Part shown: positions 5,748-5,804 of the stretch, one piece after another
How positions within the stretch are numbered: the first letter of the stretch is position 1
How the letters are laid out: every line of letters begins with the position of its first letter
Assembly (NCBI GenBank): GCA_964472545.1
Contig: CAYYNP010000452.1
Span: forward strand, 1-5,804
DNA from: CAYYNP01 sp964472545
GTDB taxonomy: Bacteria > Planctomycetota > Planctomycetia > Pirellulales > Thermoguttaceae
DNA length: 5,804 bases
Direction of reading: 5' to 3'
Position numbers and translations under genes: made by a program
The notes under the pieces: model-generated
Databases searched by the model: none
The model's input: only the letters and a program-made list of their open reading frames with translations
What the model was told of the DNA's origin: nothing

Positions 5748-5787
5748 GGGGGGGGGGGGGGGGGGGCGCCCCGCCCCCCCACCCCCC
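5743..5787. repeat. Run of 19 G with C-rich complement (inverted repeat)
   Basis: G19 at 5748-5766 is followed by a C-rich tract to 5787. GGGGTGGGGGGG (5743-5754) is exactly complementary to CCCCCCCACCCC (5774-5785), and GGGGCGCCCC (5763-5772) is itself a palindrome in the loop. No T-run follows, so it is not a standard terminator for aroK. Such a homopolymer is also a common sequencing or assembly error site; its exact length should not be trusted. Confidence 0.7.
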
Positions 5788-5804
5788 AAAACAACGCGGG
5801 CAGC

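Noticed and set aside
5743..5787. G/C palindrome as the aroK terminator
   Set aside because: It is followed by AAAACAACG with no T-run, and its sequence may be an artefact; only a hairpin can be stated.
5129..5794. Minus-strand open frame of 221 codons opposite aroK
   Set aside because: It begins in the G/C homopolymer and mirrors shikimate kinase; proline and glycine runs come from the repeat.

Overview
This 5.8 kb window is GC-rich and reads as chromosome of a planctomycete (phylum Planctomycetota, quite possibly Pirellulales). Three things point there: a very large secreted-type protein with lamin-tail, CotH kinase and chitobiase-like modules; an N-terminal FERLETRLVLD motif of the 'LEPR-xLL' kind that marks planctomycete exported proteins; and a shikimate kinase of the short form common in that phylum. 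This placement comes from recognised sequence style, not from a database search.

Layout. Minus strand, 1-3520: the first 1173 residues of a multidomain CotH-kinase surface protein. It starts at a GTG at 3520 and runs off the left edge with no stop. I read the frame line by line and found no break. Minus strand, 3521-3867: a 347-base gap with several inverted repeats, a possible promoter with direct repeats in its spacer, and a possible intrinsic terminator. Minus strand, 3868-4770: a membrane-anchored diguanylate cyclase with an intact GGEEF active site and an RxxD inhibitory site. Minus strand, 4785-4919: a 44-residue single-span membrane protein just upstream of the cyclase, probably translationally coupled to it. 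4920-5200: a divergent intergenic region. Plus strand, 5201-5728: shikimate kinase. 5720-5787: a 7-base tandem repeat, a run of 19 G and a C-rich complement.

How the parts relate. The small membrane protein and the cyclase form a two-gene unit that should make cyclic di-GMP at the inner face of the membrane. The CotH protein lies downstream in the same direction, but the gap holds terminator-like and promoter-like signals, so separate transcription is more likely than one operon. A link between c-di-GMP signalling and this surface protein is possible but not shown. Shikimate kinase (aromatic amino acid biosynthesis) is divergently transcribed and looks unrelated.

I see no phage, CRISPR, transposase, tRNA or rRNA. 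I do not see a clearly new biological system. The most interesting points are the conserved-looking micropeptide coupled to the cyclase, the apparent nesting of a lamin-tail module inside a beta-sandwich module, and the low-complexity repeat that begins inside the end of the shikimate kinase gene.
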